NCBI RefSeq assembly: GCF_001522545.3
Contig: NC_031783.1
Span: forward strand, 5,419,433-5,483,432
Length of the DNA: 64,000 nt
From: Parus major
Taxonomy: Eukaryota; Chordata; Aves; Passeriformes; Paridae
Reading direction: 5' to 3'
Positions 12,516 to 24,939 of this stretch are shown piece after piece. The notes under the pieces are model-generated. The model did no database searches. It was not told the origin of the DNA and saw nothing but the letters and a program-made list of their open reading frames with translations. The translations under genes were made by a program, and so were the position numbers. Every line of letters starts with the position of its first letter. Position 1 is the first letter of the stretch.

Positions 12516-14303
12516 TACAGCAACCCCCACTTCTGGGTGTGTTTTCACCTTTGATATATCACAATTCATAATGCTCCAAATCCTGCCTTGCTCTGTGCGG
12601 CACAGCTCCACGGAGACTCCAAATGCGGCCTTGTCAAACTAATTGGGGTTTGGGAAGGAGAGGCACTCTGAATTTAGAGTGCTGCTTCTCTCTAATAGAG
12701 TCTGAGAGGTGGAGACTGCTCCACGTTTCCCTGCCTCATGACCCGATGGAGTCAGCAACTCCCTGCACATCCTGATGAAAAGCTTTTGGAGAAGGGCTTT
12801 TGTCCTGCTCCTGACATTCACCCTTGTTTCTTCAGCAAACCATTAGGCTGCCGACCTCAGCCATCTCTGTTTTTAATGGGCTGTTAGGTTCAGGCTTGAA
12901 GTCTATAAGGAGAGTGATTTACCATTTTTATTCTATAATTTAGGCAGTTTGTCTTTTCAGTGTGGTCTGGATTGTGCTTGCTATTAGTTTCTCAGCCTGA
13001 ACTCCTGCCTTATTTCTACCCAGTAAGAAAATTAAAAAATGAAAAAAGTGGGTTCAAGGGAATGTAGACTGTGACTTCTGTGGAATTAGGAGTTCAACCC
13101 TTCAATATTTGATTTTCTTCATTGATGAAAAATTCCAAGCGCTCTTTTGGGAATAGTAGGCTTGCAAAAATGGAATGCAAACCAGGTGATGCTTCAGAGC
13201 TTCCATGTATGCACACAGCTTCTAAAGTGCTGGATGTAATTTGGGGGAATGGAATTCCCTGGCTAACATTACATCTCGATCTTGATATCACTTTTGTTTC
13301 ATGTCTTCCTGTTTCTTAGGAACTCATAATAAAACATTACATGTTGAAGGAAATGGATTGCCCTTTCCTTTGGCAGTTTAGCTGTGAGATCAATATTTGT
13401 GCCTTTCATGTTTAAACACCTAATCATTTCCTGTTTCTCTCTGGCTGCTTCAGTAAAAGACCATGCATTTTTCAGTAAAGCATGCTTTTGGAATCAAACT
13501 AATGTCAAAAGTCACATAGCTGCTTTATTTTTGCCTAAACTGGGTCAGAACACATTCTAGTTTTCTTCAGCATCTAAGAAATATCGTAATTAACTTATCC
13601 TAAGATGTTGAACAGTGCTGTTTTAGAATATGACCTGGGGGTCACAGTGTATATAGGTGGGTACATGGAGACATTCAGATTTGCTTTGAAAGCCTCTCCA
13701 TGACAGAAGAACCTGACCCTGAGGACTGGCTTATGGGCAGACTTTGTGGCCTATCACTGCAGACAGATCCAGCAATCCCTGTAAATAACCTGGCTGCTCA
13801 GTTGCCTTACACAGAACTCGAGAAATGTGGCAGCTCTGATGCTTTTTCTGTAAGTCCCTTCAAACACACATCAGTGGTGATCTGTGCAGGCTGTTTGATT
13901 TCCTCTGAGTGCACAGCATCAGTGGCTGCACAGTGTGGTTTGATCTTGTAGACACGACAGACACAGCAAAGGAACTTTTGCTCTTTGTCCTGTTATGAAA
14001 CAAACAGCAGCAACCCAATGCTGTGACCCTCTGGAATTGCCAGCCTGTTGCTCAGTGTGTATGACCTTGTATTTGCATTACATGGGTCATTCTTCATACT
14101 TTCCAACTGGCTGTTTTGCAGTGAAGATGCAGAAAAGTAAATTTTATCAGGCAACACAACAGTTTCCATTTACCCTGGCTTCACACACGGCCTAGAAAGT
14201 GGTTGCTGATTGATTAACCTCTACAGGTTATTCATCTGCAGTTGTGAAATGCATCTGAGGTATCTTACAGGTGTTTTAAGAAAGAACTATAAGCTTTTCC
14301 CAG
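12516..14303. other. Non-coding stretch, no gene seen
   Basis: AT-rich sequence with only short open frames (83 codons or fewer). I recognise no transposable element, RNA gene or exon. Confidence 0.7.
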
Positions 14304-14345
14304 ATATATATACACATATATATATCCCCATATATATAACATATA
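14304..14345. repeat. (TA)n microsatellite, interrupted
   Basis: Three blocks of alternating TA separated by CAC and CCCC interruptions, about 42 bases. It is self-complementary and so could extrude as a cruciform. It is probably an old microsatellite broken by point changes. Confidence 0.8.
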
Positions 14346-16616
14346 GGTTTTTTTTCAGCAGAAAGAATATGTGATTCACATACTTCAAGCAACTGCAGAA
14401 GGCTGAAAGGAAAATGAATGGTATGTTTAAAAGTCTCAGTACAATACATGGGTCCCTGCTGCTCTTATTTTTCCAGCTTAATTTTCTGGAAAGATGAAGA
14501 TTTAAAACAAGTTAGTGTAAGCCCTCACTTCTGAGAAATGGATATGATTTGTGATCTATGTTTATATGCATGTTCTTCTTGTAGTTTATGGGCTACTTTC
14601 ATTTCACATTGAGCAGACTAAAATTCTTGCAGGGCCTGTGACTGCATCTCAGCTGGTTCTCTGCTTCAGCAAATTGAATTCTTACCTCCTCTCTGGCACT
14701 TTGAGATAAATGGATCTGCAGAGTTTCATCAAGTGGCTTAATCCTTCATGTGCCGCAAAAGTCTGGCTAATTTCAGCCTTGCCACCACTTGCTGCTTGAC
14801 TCCAGTGCAAGGCAACCGAAACTCAGCTCTTGTTGCATTCTGGGACAAAATGAGACGTAAAAGGAACGTGTAAATGTAGGAGATGTACATGAAATGTAAA
14901 AGGATGTGAAAATGAATAATCTTCTGGTAGAATGGAGGATGTGAGTTTACTACTTAAAGTATGTAATAATGCTATCTTGTGAAGCTCTTATCAAGATCCT
15001 GTGAGGGGAAATTGATCAGAAAGCCAATAATCTGCATTAGGGTAACAGTGATGCCACTGCTCTGTGGTAACTGCTCCATTAGTGCCATGGCTGTAGCAAA
15101 CACACTGCTGAAGCCATGACTGCAGCTGGATTTTGAAGAATTACTGACAAGCTTTGTAAGCCATAACTAACTAATAGAGTCCAATTGTCTCATTGAAGCA
15201 TGACTTTTTAACAACCCAGCTTCTCTGAGCCTGGCACGTCGAGTGTGTGCTAAAGATAAGTTGGTAAATAATCACAGAGTAATGTATAACATGAGCAAGT
15301 GTCTTTAGAAATGGCAAATAATAGAGAGTAGAAAGGATACTGTCTGGTATTTGTATAGAAAGATATTACAAAGCCCCTTTATCACTTAGGAAAAAAATTC
15401 TGCTGCTGATAGACTTGCTTACAAGTCAATAAAGTAATACTGAATATCAGCAGTAAAGCAGGTGCAAGTAAATTCTCTGGAAGAGAATTCAAGTTTGAAT
15501 ACTACATGTCCTCAATAGCCTGTGTACTGCTCTGACTCCCACCAATTTTCACTGGAGCATTCCCTGAGCAAAGACTGCCTTGCACACTCACAGAGACCTT
15601 CCCTTTGCTCAGCTGTGGTTGACTACAGCATCCCTCAGGAGTCCCAGAGTGTCTCATATTTATCCCTTATCGTGGTTAGTGTGCCTTTGATAGATGGCCA
15701 AAGAGGAAGTACATATTAAAAGACTTCTATCTTGATATAACTTGTTGACTTAGAAATAAACCTCTCTGTTCCAGGTGCTGCTACAAGTATGAGAAGGGAG
15801 AAAAAAATTATTCAACTTTCAAATTTTTAAATGACCAAAGACTTCCCTAGTTTTAAGAAACCTGAGACTATACTCTTGAGTAGATGTCTCATGAAATCTC
15901 CCTGTCTATTCAGAGCCCTTCTCTAAGCTATTTGTTAGCAGGAATCTCATTCATCCTTCCATTTGAAGCACAATATTCCTTTGCACTTGGTTAAACGAGG
16001 ATTTTCAACAGCTGCTGAGGGAAATACAGCTTGATTTAATCTGATGCTTAATGATGGACACAATACTAAAATTAACAGCATCTCTGCCACAGGACTTTTG
16101 ATTCCATTCTTGCTGCCATCAGTTCAAGTCCTCCTTCTATTAATAATGGAGTGAAAAGCAGCAATGATGGCAGGAGTCAAGGTGCTGTTTAATAAGTCAT
16201 CTGGCTGCAGAGCTAAAATTCAGGCTTCAGTGTCCTCTGAGTTTATGAAGCACAGAAAGTCTCTAACTCTGAGTGAATAGAGCCCTAAGCCTTTACATGT
16301 TAAACACATTAAATGTTTCCAGTTAATTTCATCTGACATCAATCAAAGCTCCACTAAAATTACTCTTGGGGAAGGTGGTGGGGAGGGAGTGGAAGTGCAA
16401 TACTTCTTAGTTGGCTTTCAGTCCTTTGCATGAAGTAAAGTCACTGAGCACTGTTAGAAGTGCTGAAGAAGGAAAGACCTGTGTCAAGAACAGTTCCTTC
16501 TGAAGGCTGTTACCTACTCAGCTTTCACTGGAAAAGGGTAGGAGAACAGGAAATATGGAGGGTTTGACTAGTCTGTAACCAGTTTTAAAGGCTGTACACA
16601 GCTCCTTATTCACAGA
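14346..16616. other. Non-coding stretch, no gene seen
   Basis: Repeat-free AT-rich sequence whose longest frame is about 65 codons. The part at 14980-15260 has balanced composition with few simple repeats and is one of the blocks proposed in the findings as a conserved-element candidate. Confidence 0.65.
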
Positions 16617-17196
16617 TGCCATGGTTTCACCCCAGCCAGCAGCCCAGCCCCAGCCAGCCCCTCACTCACTCCCCCACCAGTGGGACCAGGGAGAGAATGG
16701 GAAGGGTAAAAGATGGAGAACTCCTGGCTTGGGATAAAGGCAGTTTAATAGGGAACATAAAAGCCACACACACAAGCAAAGTATAACAAATAATTAAGTC
16801 TCCACTTGCCGTGGGCAGGCTGGTGTTCAGCACCTCCAGGACAGCCCCATACATGGAACAGTTACTTGGAAAAGCAAAATCCACCACTCCAAACATCCCT
16901 CCACTCCCTCCTTCTTCCCTCCACTTTCTACACTGAACATGGTACCACATGGTCTGGAACATCCCTTGGGTCAGTTGGGGTCACCTGTCCCAGCTGTGTC
17001 CCCTCCCAAGCACCCCCAATCTCCTCACCAGCGTGGCCATACCAAAAGCAGAAGAGGCCTTGGCTCTGTGTGAGCCCTGCTCAGTAACAATGAAAACATC
17101 TCTATTACCAACCCTGTGTTCAACACAGTTACAAAACACAGCCCTGAACCAGCCACTGGCAACAAAATTAACTCTGTCCCAGCTGAAACCAGCGCA
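16617..17196 (-). mobile_element. Avian endogenous-retrovirus solo LTR, reverse orientation
   Basis: About 580 bases that read, on the minus strand, as a bird retroviral LTR: a start with a GGTTTCAGCTGGGACAGAGT motif, an inner ACAGAG...GGGAGGGGACACAGC stretch, a TTTAATAGG/TTTATCCC region near the 3' end, and a GGTGAAACCA-type end. The outer bases are TG...CA as expected for an LTR. The motif order matches a dispersed avian LTR type that I recall (ERVL/ERVK-like); I do not assign a named family. The place where such LTRs carry a TATA box (near plus-strand 16930) is mutated. The five bases on each side do not match, so no target-site duplication is visible. No gag, pol or env sequence adjoins it, so it is a solo LTR. 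Open frames of up to about 99 codons inside it are by-products. Confidence 0.8.
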
Positions 17197-19128
17197 ATGA
17201 GAACAACTTCACTCACTTGGAAAATAATTGGAGCAAGGTGCTCTGAGTTGCCAAGAGCTGCCCAGTTACTAGTTATGCAGTGCCTGCAGAAAGAATTAAT
17301 TCTTATTTGGTGACTTATCCACACTCAAATGAGAGGAAAAAATGAAGGAAGGAGTAGAAAGAATACTTTAGTGCTTACAAAGAGGAAGAAAATTGTAAAT
17401 TACTGTTTGATGGTCTGTTCTGTGGAGCAATGAAACAGCCATGCATTCAGATGATATTAAAATGTATTTGAACTATAACATAAAATGGGAGAGAAGGTGC
17501 TCTTAATGAAACTGGGAAAGCTTTAATGAGTTCCACCAGCACCCCTCTCTGATCACCTACACCCTACAGAGAATTTACCCATAATTTCCACTAGTCTGTG
17601 GAGACACAAGTCTCCTCTCTGGTCACAAGTTTGAGTATTCTAATGAATTTCTCAATTCTTTTATTGGCATGGGAAAGCCTCCAGTGGCCCTACTCCACCA
17701 GCAAATTCAGCCACCTTATGCTTCATCCCGTGGTTCCCTCTCCATTCTCTCCCCACACAGATGCAGTCAGACTGTCCCTGTGCTGTTCCACCTGTCTTAG
17801 CCCCCTTCACTTTTCCAGTCTTTGTTCCTTAAGGAGAAGGGCTTGCCCAAGGCTGGGATAGAGTGCCTGGAGAAGAAAGTTCATGCAAGTGGCACCAGAG
17901 GCAGAAGAGGAGAGGAGGGCCTGCTCTTTGCCTCATTAGGTGCCTCTTGTTCTCTTCCACAGCCACATCACTGCATTGCATTCTTCTCTGCAGGTGCCAG
18001 TTCCCACTTGACTGTGCTTAAATTTGCTGTTTGCTGCGTTCACTGTGGCTGGCAGCCATCGTGTCTTGTTGGTGCCCCATAGATCATTTTTAAGTGTTAA
18101 TTGAGGCATATAATTATATTATGACTATTCCTGCATTCCCTCAGTTTTTTACCCCTCAAATTAAAATTGCTTAACAACTTTAATCAAACTCAACCAAGCT
18201 TTTGACTGAACCAGGAAATGCTGAGAACATCTCATTGCATTTCGATTTAGGATATTTTAATGGGAAGTAGGAGGTACAGATGCTATTGAAAAGCACGAAT
18301 AAGCCCTGAGAGAGTTGGCAGAACACTAACATGAGAAGGAAAGAGTTGAATGCACAGTTCTATAATCCACATTTTGCCAAAAGCTATGGCCACATGCCAC
18401 AGACCTTCATGTGCAGCCAAATTCTATCAGCTGCACTAGCTGCTCTAACTAATCCTATTTACTGTCATCACTGACCCTAAAAAAAAACCCCAACAAAACC
18501 CAGGGAATTCATAAGGTGGGAGCTTCAAATTACCTCTACATCTTGTCCTGTATCTCGCCCTTCAAATGTGGCTGTGTAGCTGAATGATGAAGTTTTTACA
18601 AGATGTACTGGATAATTGTTTTGAGAGGGAATTAATGCTCAGGAATTCTAGACAAGACATCAGCTCACTTATCACTGCTGAGAAAAGTGCATTCCTCTGC
18701 AGAAGCAGGTAACATATAAGCAGAAACAACTAAAATCTGCTAAGGAGCTGTGAAGACTAAGCAAAACTAACCACTTTGTGACAAAATTGCTGATACTTGT
18801 GAACCAATGTCACCTGAGTCAGCTCATAAATATTTCAAAAGCAGGAAACTCAAGCAGTTAAACTGGGGATGTAATGGTAAGCATATTTAAAACAAGCAAA
18901 CAAATCCAATCAGATTACTCAGCTCTAAGCCACAATGTATCTGGTGTTTCCTATGGGAATTAGACAGTCTTGAGCAGCAATTAACGAGATTATTATGGTT
19001 TTTTATCTCCCAAGTCCTTAGGAAGGGAGAATATCTGATTTTGCATTGTTCAGGTGGTTCAAAGCTATGTGGAGATTTAGGCTGCCTATAAAAAGGCTTA
19101 ATGTGCCTTTAATATATAGAGTTTATCT
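17197..19128. other. Non-coding stretch, no gene seen
   Basis: Flank of the solo LTR. There are short frames (87 codons or fewer), with a slightly GC-richer patch at 17600-18080. No internal retroviral sequence continues from the LTR in either direction. Confidence 0.65.
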
Positions 19129-19250
19129 TGATTTTGTTTGGGATAGAGTTACTTTTTCTTCCTAGTAGCCAGTGGAGTGCTGTGTGATACTGAGGCTTCT
19201 AGAAACTCTCAGGGGATCAAGACTTTGAGTTGTTAAATCTTGTGCTTCTG
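19129..19250 (+). mobile_element. Decayed LTR fragment, similar to the 16.6-kb LTR start
   Basis: A GGGATAGAGTTA core followed by a T-rich stretch, then TAGTAGCCAGTGG and a GTGCTGTGT word, in the same order and spacing as the first 55-60 bases of the LTR at 16.6 kb read on its own strand (GGGACAGAGTTA, then CCAGTGGCTGG and GGGCTGTGT). Similarity fades beyond about 19190. It would be an old, truncated relative in the opposite orientation to the first. A chance match of a short AT-rich segment is possible. Confidence 0.45.
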
Positions 19251-22200
19251 TTAAAATTATTAATTGAATAGAAGCCTTATCTTCTTTTTGTTTTGTTTTT
19301 TTTTTAAATTATCGTTGGATATCATTTCACACATATACAGTTTCATATTGTTGTCTCCAGCTCTGGAATGGAATTTGAAGATACTCAAAGGCAAGAGTAA
19401 GCATCACCAGAAATCTTGCACCTTGGTGGTGTTGATGTAGGGACAGTCAGAGTCCAACAGTAGAATTAAAAGGCCAAGGGCTGGAGGAAAGGTAAAAACC
19501 CCTGGCTGTGGCTGACACAGGTGAGCTGTAGCAGGGTCTGCAGGGACTGGAGGTCACTCTGATCACCCTCTTGCCAGTGCCTGGGTTAAGCCAGTCTCAA
19601 AGTGGGCAGAGGAATCCAAGGCACTGGGTTGCTTTGATTTACAAGAGTTACAAGAGAAAAGAGGTCTTTAAATTGTGGGGCAGATATCATAGATCAGGGG
19701 ATGGCTTAGAATGCCAAAGTTAAATCTTGTGTCTTCACAGCATTCTCAAATGAGACACAACAACCTTTTGTATGAGCCTTTATCTTCAGGTCACATTTAC
19801 AGCAAAGGAAGCTCAGGTGGCAAGAGGGGGATAACTTGCTCATGTTTTAATAAGGATTGGGCATTTTCAGAGGTGGACCAGCCTGACCATCTGATGGCTC
19901 TTTTGTATCCTGCTTTCAGTCCCCCCTCCCCCAGTACATGTCCTGATAAATGAATGCATGCTCATTGCTCAGATTCATAACTTGTTTGTTTTGTATACTG
20001 GGCCATACTCCTTATGTGCTGGTCTGCTGTTCTGGCTCATCTCATTTAAATTGCATTCCAGCTCAGCTTATTCAAAGGGAAAATGAATTCTGACAACTGG
20101 CATATCTTCTTCATTATTGTGATTGGCATAAATCGAAAATTTATGGTCTGAATGTTAGCAAAACTATTTGGCCTGGAAACTATCTTACCATGTTATCCTT
20201 TTAGCAGCACATAAGCATTCTAAGTGAAAATTTTAATAATTACCTTTATTTCATCTTTAGTACAAGCCTTTTTCTCTGTTCAAAATGGTGCTAAATAATC
20301 TGCTGTTTGTGCAGCCTGTGAGTGAAACTTATGAGAAATTTCTGTGCTTACCAATTTCTCTCTTAATAGAATTCAGAAAACATGCAGACAGGGTTTCTGA
20401 TTAATTAATGGGGTATGCACTTGAAAATGAAACCATAGGGGGAAAAGATTGGTAATGTAGAAGGACTAGAAAAAGAGATGAAGAGAGCTGCTTTTGGGGA
20501 GTTTTGTAAGTGTTCTAGAAAGTCAGGTGGACAAAGGGAAGGTTTTTTTATCACCTTCCTTTCTACTTGTTCCTTAGATTTGTGTTTGGCCCTGGTGATT
20601 TTGAAGAAGCATCAGAGACTGAGTCCATTTGCTGTACAACTGTGTGCACTAAAACTGTAAATCAGAGCTAAAGCTGTGATGCCTTTGTTCTGTACCAATA
20701 TTTCTCCTTGTAACAGCTAAAGACATCTAGTTACACAAAACAAGAACAGCTTCCACTAAGAATATTTTGCTTTTGTTTTAAAGATGTTTCTTAAAGAAAC
20801 TGGAAACTTAATGAGATAGAAAAATTCTTCATGTATTATTTAAAGTCTCTGCCATCATAACAGCTCACAATACCCATCTGTTCTGCAGTATGCAAGTTTT
20901 ACTCTGAATGCAAGTAATACAAGCTGCTCTGGCACATTCATTAACCAGTTCAGCAAAGAAAATTAAGATATTCTTCCAGAAATTACCCCTAGTGCAAAAG
21001 CAAGAAAATGAAAACTCACATTAAGAAAATAATAAAAAAATAATCCTATCTATATGCAAGCATTACAGTGTCACCATTTTTTATTAATTTATACATCTAA
21101 AAGATCATTCAGGCATGAAAGAAGCAACACATGCTCATTCTTATTTTCCAGCAGACCAACAGAATGACACTATAAATTACTGGTTTTCTGTCAAGGAGAA
21201 ATGATTAATAGCCCTGTGCTAGTGGTGGAAGTATACAGGGAAGATCAGGGTCTTTAATCGGTAGCAACCTGTTATTAAATATTTAGATAATTTTAATTGG
21301 TGCACAATAAAATTTACATTTAGAAAGGAATAATTTATAGCCTGTCTATGGTTTACATGTTGAGATTCCTTGAAAATTGTAATGAGATTATTTGAAGGAA
21401 CCACTACTAGGACACAAATCAAGAACATTTTGTTCCTTAATTTGGTAGTTCACTGGCTTATGCACATTCATAAAGCATTGCAGTTCCTGATGAGTCCTGA
21501 CTTAAACTTGTTTCATACAGATTTAAAGCTTTATTTAGACTAGAATAAATCCATTTTAAGATTCCTGCAGCACAAAATCATCTATTTTAAACAGATATTG
21601 AGGTTATGCAGAGGGTCCCCTTGCTCCTTCACTGCATGTTCAGCCTCAGGTAGATGTGGGATCCAGCTGTGAAGTGTTTCTGTGGTGAAGAAAATAATCA
21701 GCCTTACATAACAAACTCTCTAAATTCACAGCCTCTTCTTCTTACCAAGAAAGGAAGGGTGAGCTAAAGTTTGTTCAGAAGATAAAAGCTTCTGCAGACA
21801 TTTGTTTACAGCCTTTTGGCTGGATCTGAATCTTTTATTGGAGACTGCATCCCATTACTCCTGCCATCCCTCAAGCCTCCTGGGACTGAGCACCAAGGCA
21901 GTCAGGGGAGGGGGAGACAGAGGTAGGAGTAGTTTACTGACTGCAGTGCTAGGAGAGCTTGTAAATACTTGGTGTGGAGGCAAAGGGAGGGAAGGAAGAG
22001 AATGAAAACTTCCCTGATGGCACTTTGCTTTTAAATGGGATGTTGTTACCCAGGGATGGGGAATGGGTTTCTTAGCAGCTGCATAGCCCTGCTCAGCTTC
22101 TGACATCTGGATGCAATTGCCAGCTTGATGCAGCTGGACAGAGAGAAATGAGAAGTGTTTATTCAGGGCAGAGCTGGAGATGCCTGGACACAGCAGGTTG

Positions 22201-24230
22201 CAAAGGCGATTGCTTTTTGTGATTGTGCTGTGTGGAAACTGAACACCGAGTTAGATAAATAGCAGATAAGGCTTGTTTCTAGTTCTTATGCCCTCTATGT
22301 CTCACAGTTAAAATATTATTCACATTATTCTGAGAAGTTTTCCTACAGAAATATGAGATGACCAATTCCTACTTAAATTCACATTCCTGAGACTTTTGCA
22401 GATAATCCATGGAATTTCACAAATTTGTTGAAAGTTAGTGCAGTCAAATTTTAAATTGAGATTGTGTTCTGTGATCCTGTGATTCTACTCTCTGTCCAAA
22501 GGGAAGGACAAGCCTTCATGAAGGCAGGGACTGAGCTTTCCAGGCTAAACTATTGTAGTGGAGGGTTTAGAAGTGGGCAGCAGCACTGCAGGTCAGGTGG
22601 CACAGCAGCTTCTCTGGAATTCGTACATAGAAACCCACAATTGAACCACACTTGCTTCAGGCATAGGCTGTAGAGCATCCAGACTACAGGATTCAAGGAT
22701 CCTGAACTCAAAGGGTTAATTCACATCTAGAAATTTTGGTGCCCTGCCTGGTGAGTCACAGCTGAGGTAAAGATTTAGACAGGGCACTCACTCTTGTTTA
22801 AAAGTAGCTCCTGAAAAAGCCTCTACTATGCTACTGGACCCTGCCAGATATAAAAAAGAGCTGCTTGTTTTCTGTCTTAAATAACTTTTGTTTTTATTTT
22901 CGTGTTTCTAACAGTGGTATCAGCCAAGCATTAAATTCTAACCAGTGAACCTTGATAAAAATTCAAGGGACCATGTTCTGCTAAACTTTTCAGGCTTATA
23001 AAGAAGAATCTCTTCCTTTAGAAATAAACTTTAAAAACTTTTAGGGCACTGAAGTTGCAATAAAATTTATCTATCATTTTCTTTCAAAATTGTCATCATA
23101 TATCTCTAGCTGGGCACTTTGCTGAAAATCTCCCAGTGTGTCATATGGACCCTTCCTTTGGCTCAGAGATTGTTTCACATCAGGGCAAGGTGGCAGCAGA
23201 TGTGAATGTCTGGTAGAATGTGAACGAATGTGTGATGAACCCTTGAAAGTATCCAGTATAGATGAATTACAGCAGCAGAAAAAATACAGTCCTGGCTTTG
23301 ATGCATGAGGTCATGCAGATCCCACTTTACAGCAAACACACTCAGAAGCAAAATTGCTGCAGGACAGGCATCCTCTCATTTAAAACTTTTATCTGCACAT
23401 ATTGTATTTGTGAATCAAAAATATCATATTTGGGGAAATGGATAGACAAGGGGTTTGCAGTCTGGTTTAACTGTGCCAGGGAACAATGAGAGGGAAGATT
23501 TCTCCTCTCTCAATGGGCATCGTTACCCCACTGCAGTGCCAAGCATTCCAGTGATGGCAGTATTCCAGATGATCTTTAATGGGGTGAAGGATGATGAAGG
23601 GGCAGTGGGTACCAGCCTGGCCTCCATCCTGCCTGATAGCTCAGAGCACACGTGTCACAACTTCTACCAATATTATAAATTATTGCCTCCCACAGAAATA
23701 ATTTTGCCAGAGGTGATCTTCCCTCCTCCCCATGTGTCAGAGTCTCTTTTTGCTGCCACCCACATGGAGATGCCATGGGGAAAGGGGAGTGTGGGGCCAA
23801 CTGCCTGGTGCCACGTCTGGCTGCATCGTGGGGAAAACCTGCTCAGCTCACACAGCTTGCATCAAATTAGGATCAAAGTGGTTTAGTGACTTATTAGTGG
23901 CACATAATTAACAGGCAATAAGTGAACAAATTATTCAGTATTAGTAATACAAGAGGTAACATTTTGTCTGCTGTTGAAGTTTAATAACTGTGAGTTCCTC
24001 AACACCCTCCTGTAACTAAGCCTGCAGAGCTCCAGCTCCCCTTGCATGGTACTTGCACAGCAGACACGGTGTTCACAAGCACCCCCTATCCTGCAGACAT
24101 GGTGATGCCTTAGGATTTTACATTTTATATTTTTCAGATCCTGTACTGTTTCAGTGTAGAACCCCGAACTCCACATAAAGTTAATTACTGTCTTCACGTT
24201 TTGGTCAGACAAAACAATCCTTCCAGGCCT
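19251..24230. other. Non-coding stretch, no gene seen
   Basis: AT-rich DNA with a GC-richer interval at 23455-23890, where a 143-codon plus-strand frame is open together with a minus-strand frame. Its translation has no feature I recognise. Otherwise only short frames, and no repeats that I can name. Confidence 0.65.
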
Positions 24231-24234
24231 GAGA

Positions 24235-24500
24235 ACCAAGGACACCTTCTGCCTCAGGCCCCAGAAGGTAGAAACAAAAGAGAATCAGGGAGGAGAAGCA
24301 AACTGGGGGAATGTCACTTCATTACCTGACGCTGTAATTGGACATTTAACCTCTGATATGCAAATGAAGCAAACATCTGAAAAACTCGTGACCCTCATCC
24401 ATGTTGGGTGTAAGCCCCTCTCAGAGGCTCCTGAGTGCCCAAGGTGTATCTATTGAATAAATACCTACTCTTATTCTCTTAATCTCCCTCCATTCGATCA
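24235..24500 (+). mobile_element. Probable retroviral LTR fragment with poly(A) signal
   Basis: This segment has LTR-like layout: a compositionally distinct body, a perfect octamer word ATGCAAAT at 24358-24365, then GAGGCTCCTGAGTGCCC followed by AATAAA at 24456-24461 and a short T/C-rich run, resembling the R-U5 part of avian LTRs. The order also resembles bird LTRs I have seen, but I cannot name the family and the edges are approximate. No second copy lies in the window. It differs from the 16.6-kb LTR. It could instead be a single-copy element with a chance poly(A) signal. Confidence 0.5.
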
Positions 24501-24860
24501 CAGTGAGAAAGCACCTCACAATTTTACAGCTCAGCCCCAAGATCAGTGTCCCTAACATGAGCACAATTCATTGATTCAGCATCCAATTTAAGCAATGAGT
24601 CAATTCTTTCAGAACACACTTTGTGACACAAATCATCGTTTGCTTACAAAGCACATTTTCCTACGCCTTAATTTGCTAAGATTACTATTGCAAAGTTCAA
24701 CTTTGTGCAAGGCCTTAGCGAGACAAATTTTTCATTAATTGTAGCCAACCATCAAATTATACTGAGTGATTTCATATGCAGCAATGATTTAAATTAAGGA
24801 GATAACCTATTCACTGATGCAGACTAAACTGATCTGAGAATTAAAAGGTCAGAGCCTCAA

Positions 24861-24933
24861 CTGGTATAAATTGGTGCAGCTCTTTAGAAAACCACATAAT
24901 TGAAGTCAACAGAGTTGTGCTGGTCTGTGCCAG
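24861..24933. repeat. Old palindromic interspersed repeat (hairpin)
   Basis: Two 22-base arms (24861-24882 and 24912-24933) flank a 29-base loop holding TTGAAGTCAACAGAG. By direct comparison 13 of 22 arm positions are Watson-Crick complementary, 8 more would be G-U pairs in RNA on this strand, and one is an A-C mismatch. The arm plus TTGAAGTCAA core is a pattern I recall as dispersed in reptile and bird genomes (core like TTGAAGTCAATGGAG). The accumulation of transitions between the arms fits an ancient copy. No coding capacity. Confidence 0.55.
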
Positions 24934-24939
24934 ACGAGC

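Noticed and set aside
16666..17324. Frames of 83-99 codons on both strands
   Set aside because: They lie in or across the solo LTR and do not match retroviral proteins.
23455..23886. 143-codon plus-strand frame as a possible exon or gene
   Set aside because: No recognisable domain, overlapping minus-strand frame, and no clear splice sites; best explained by local GC richness.
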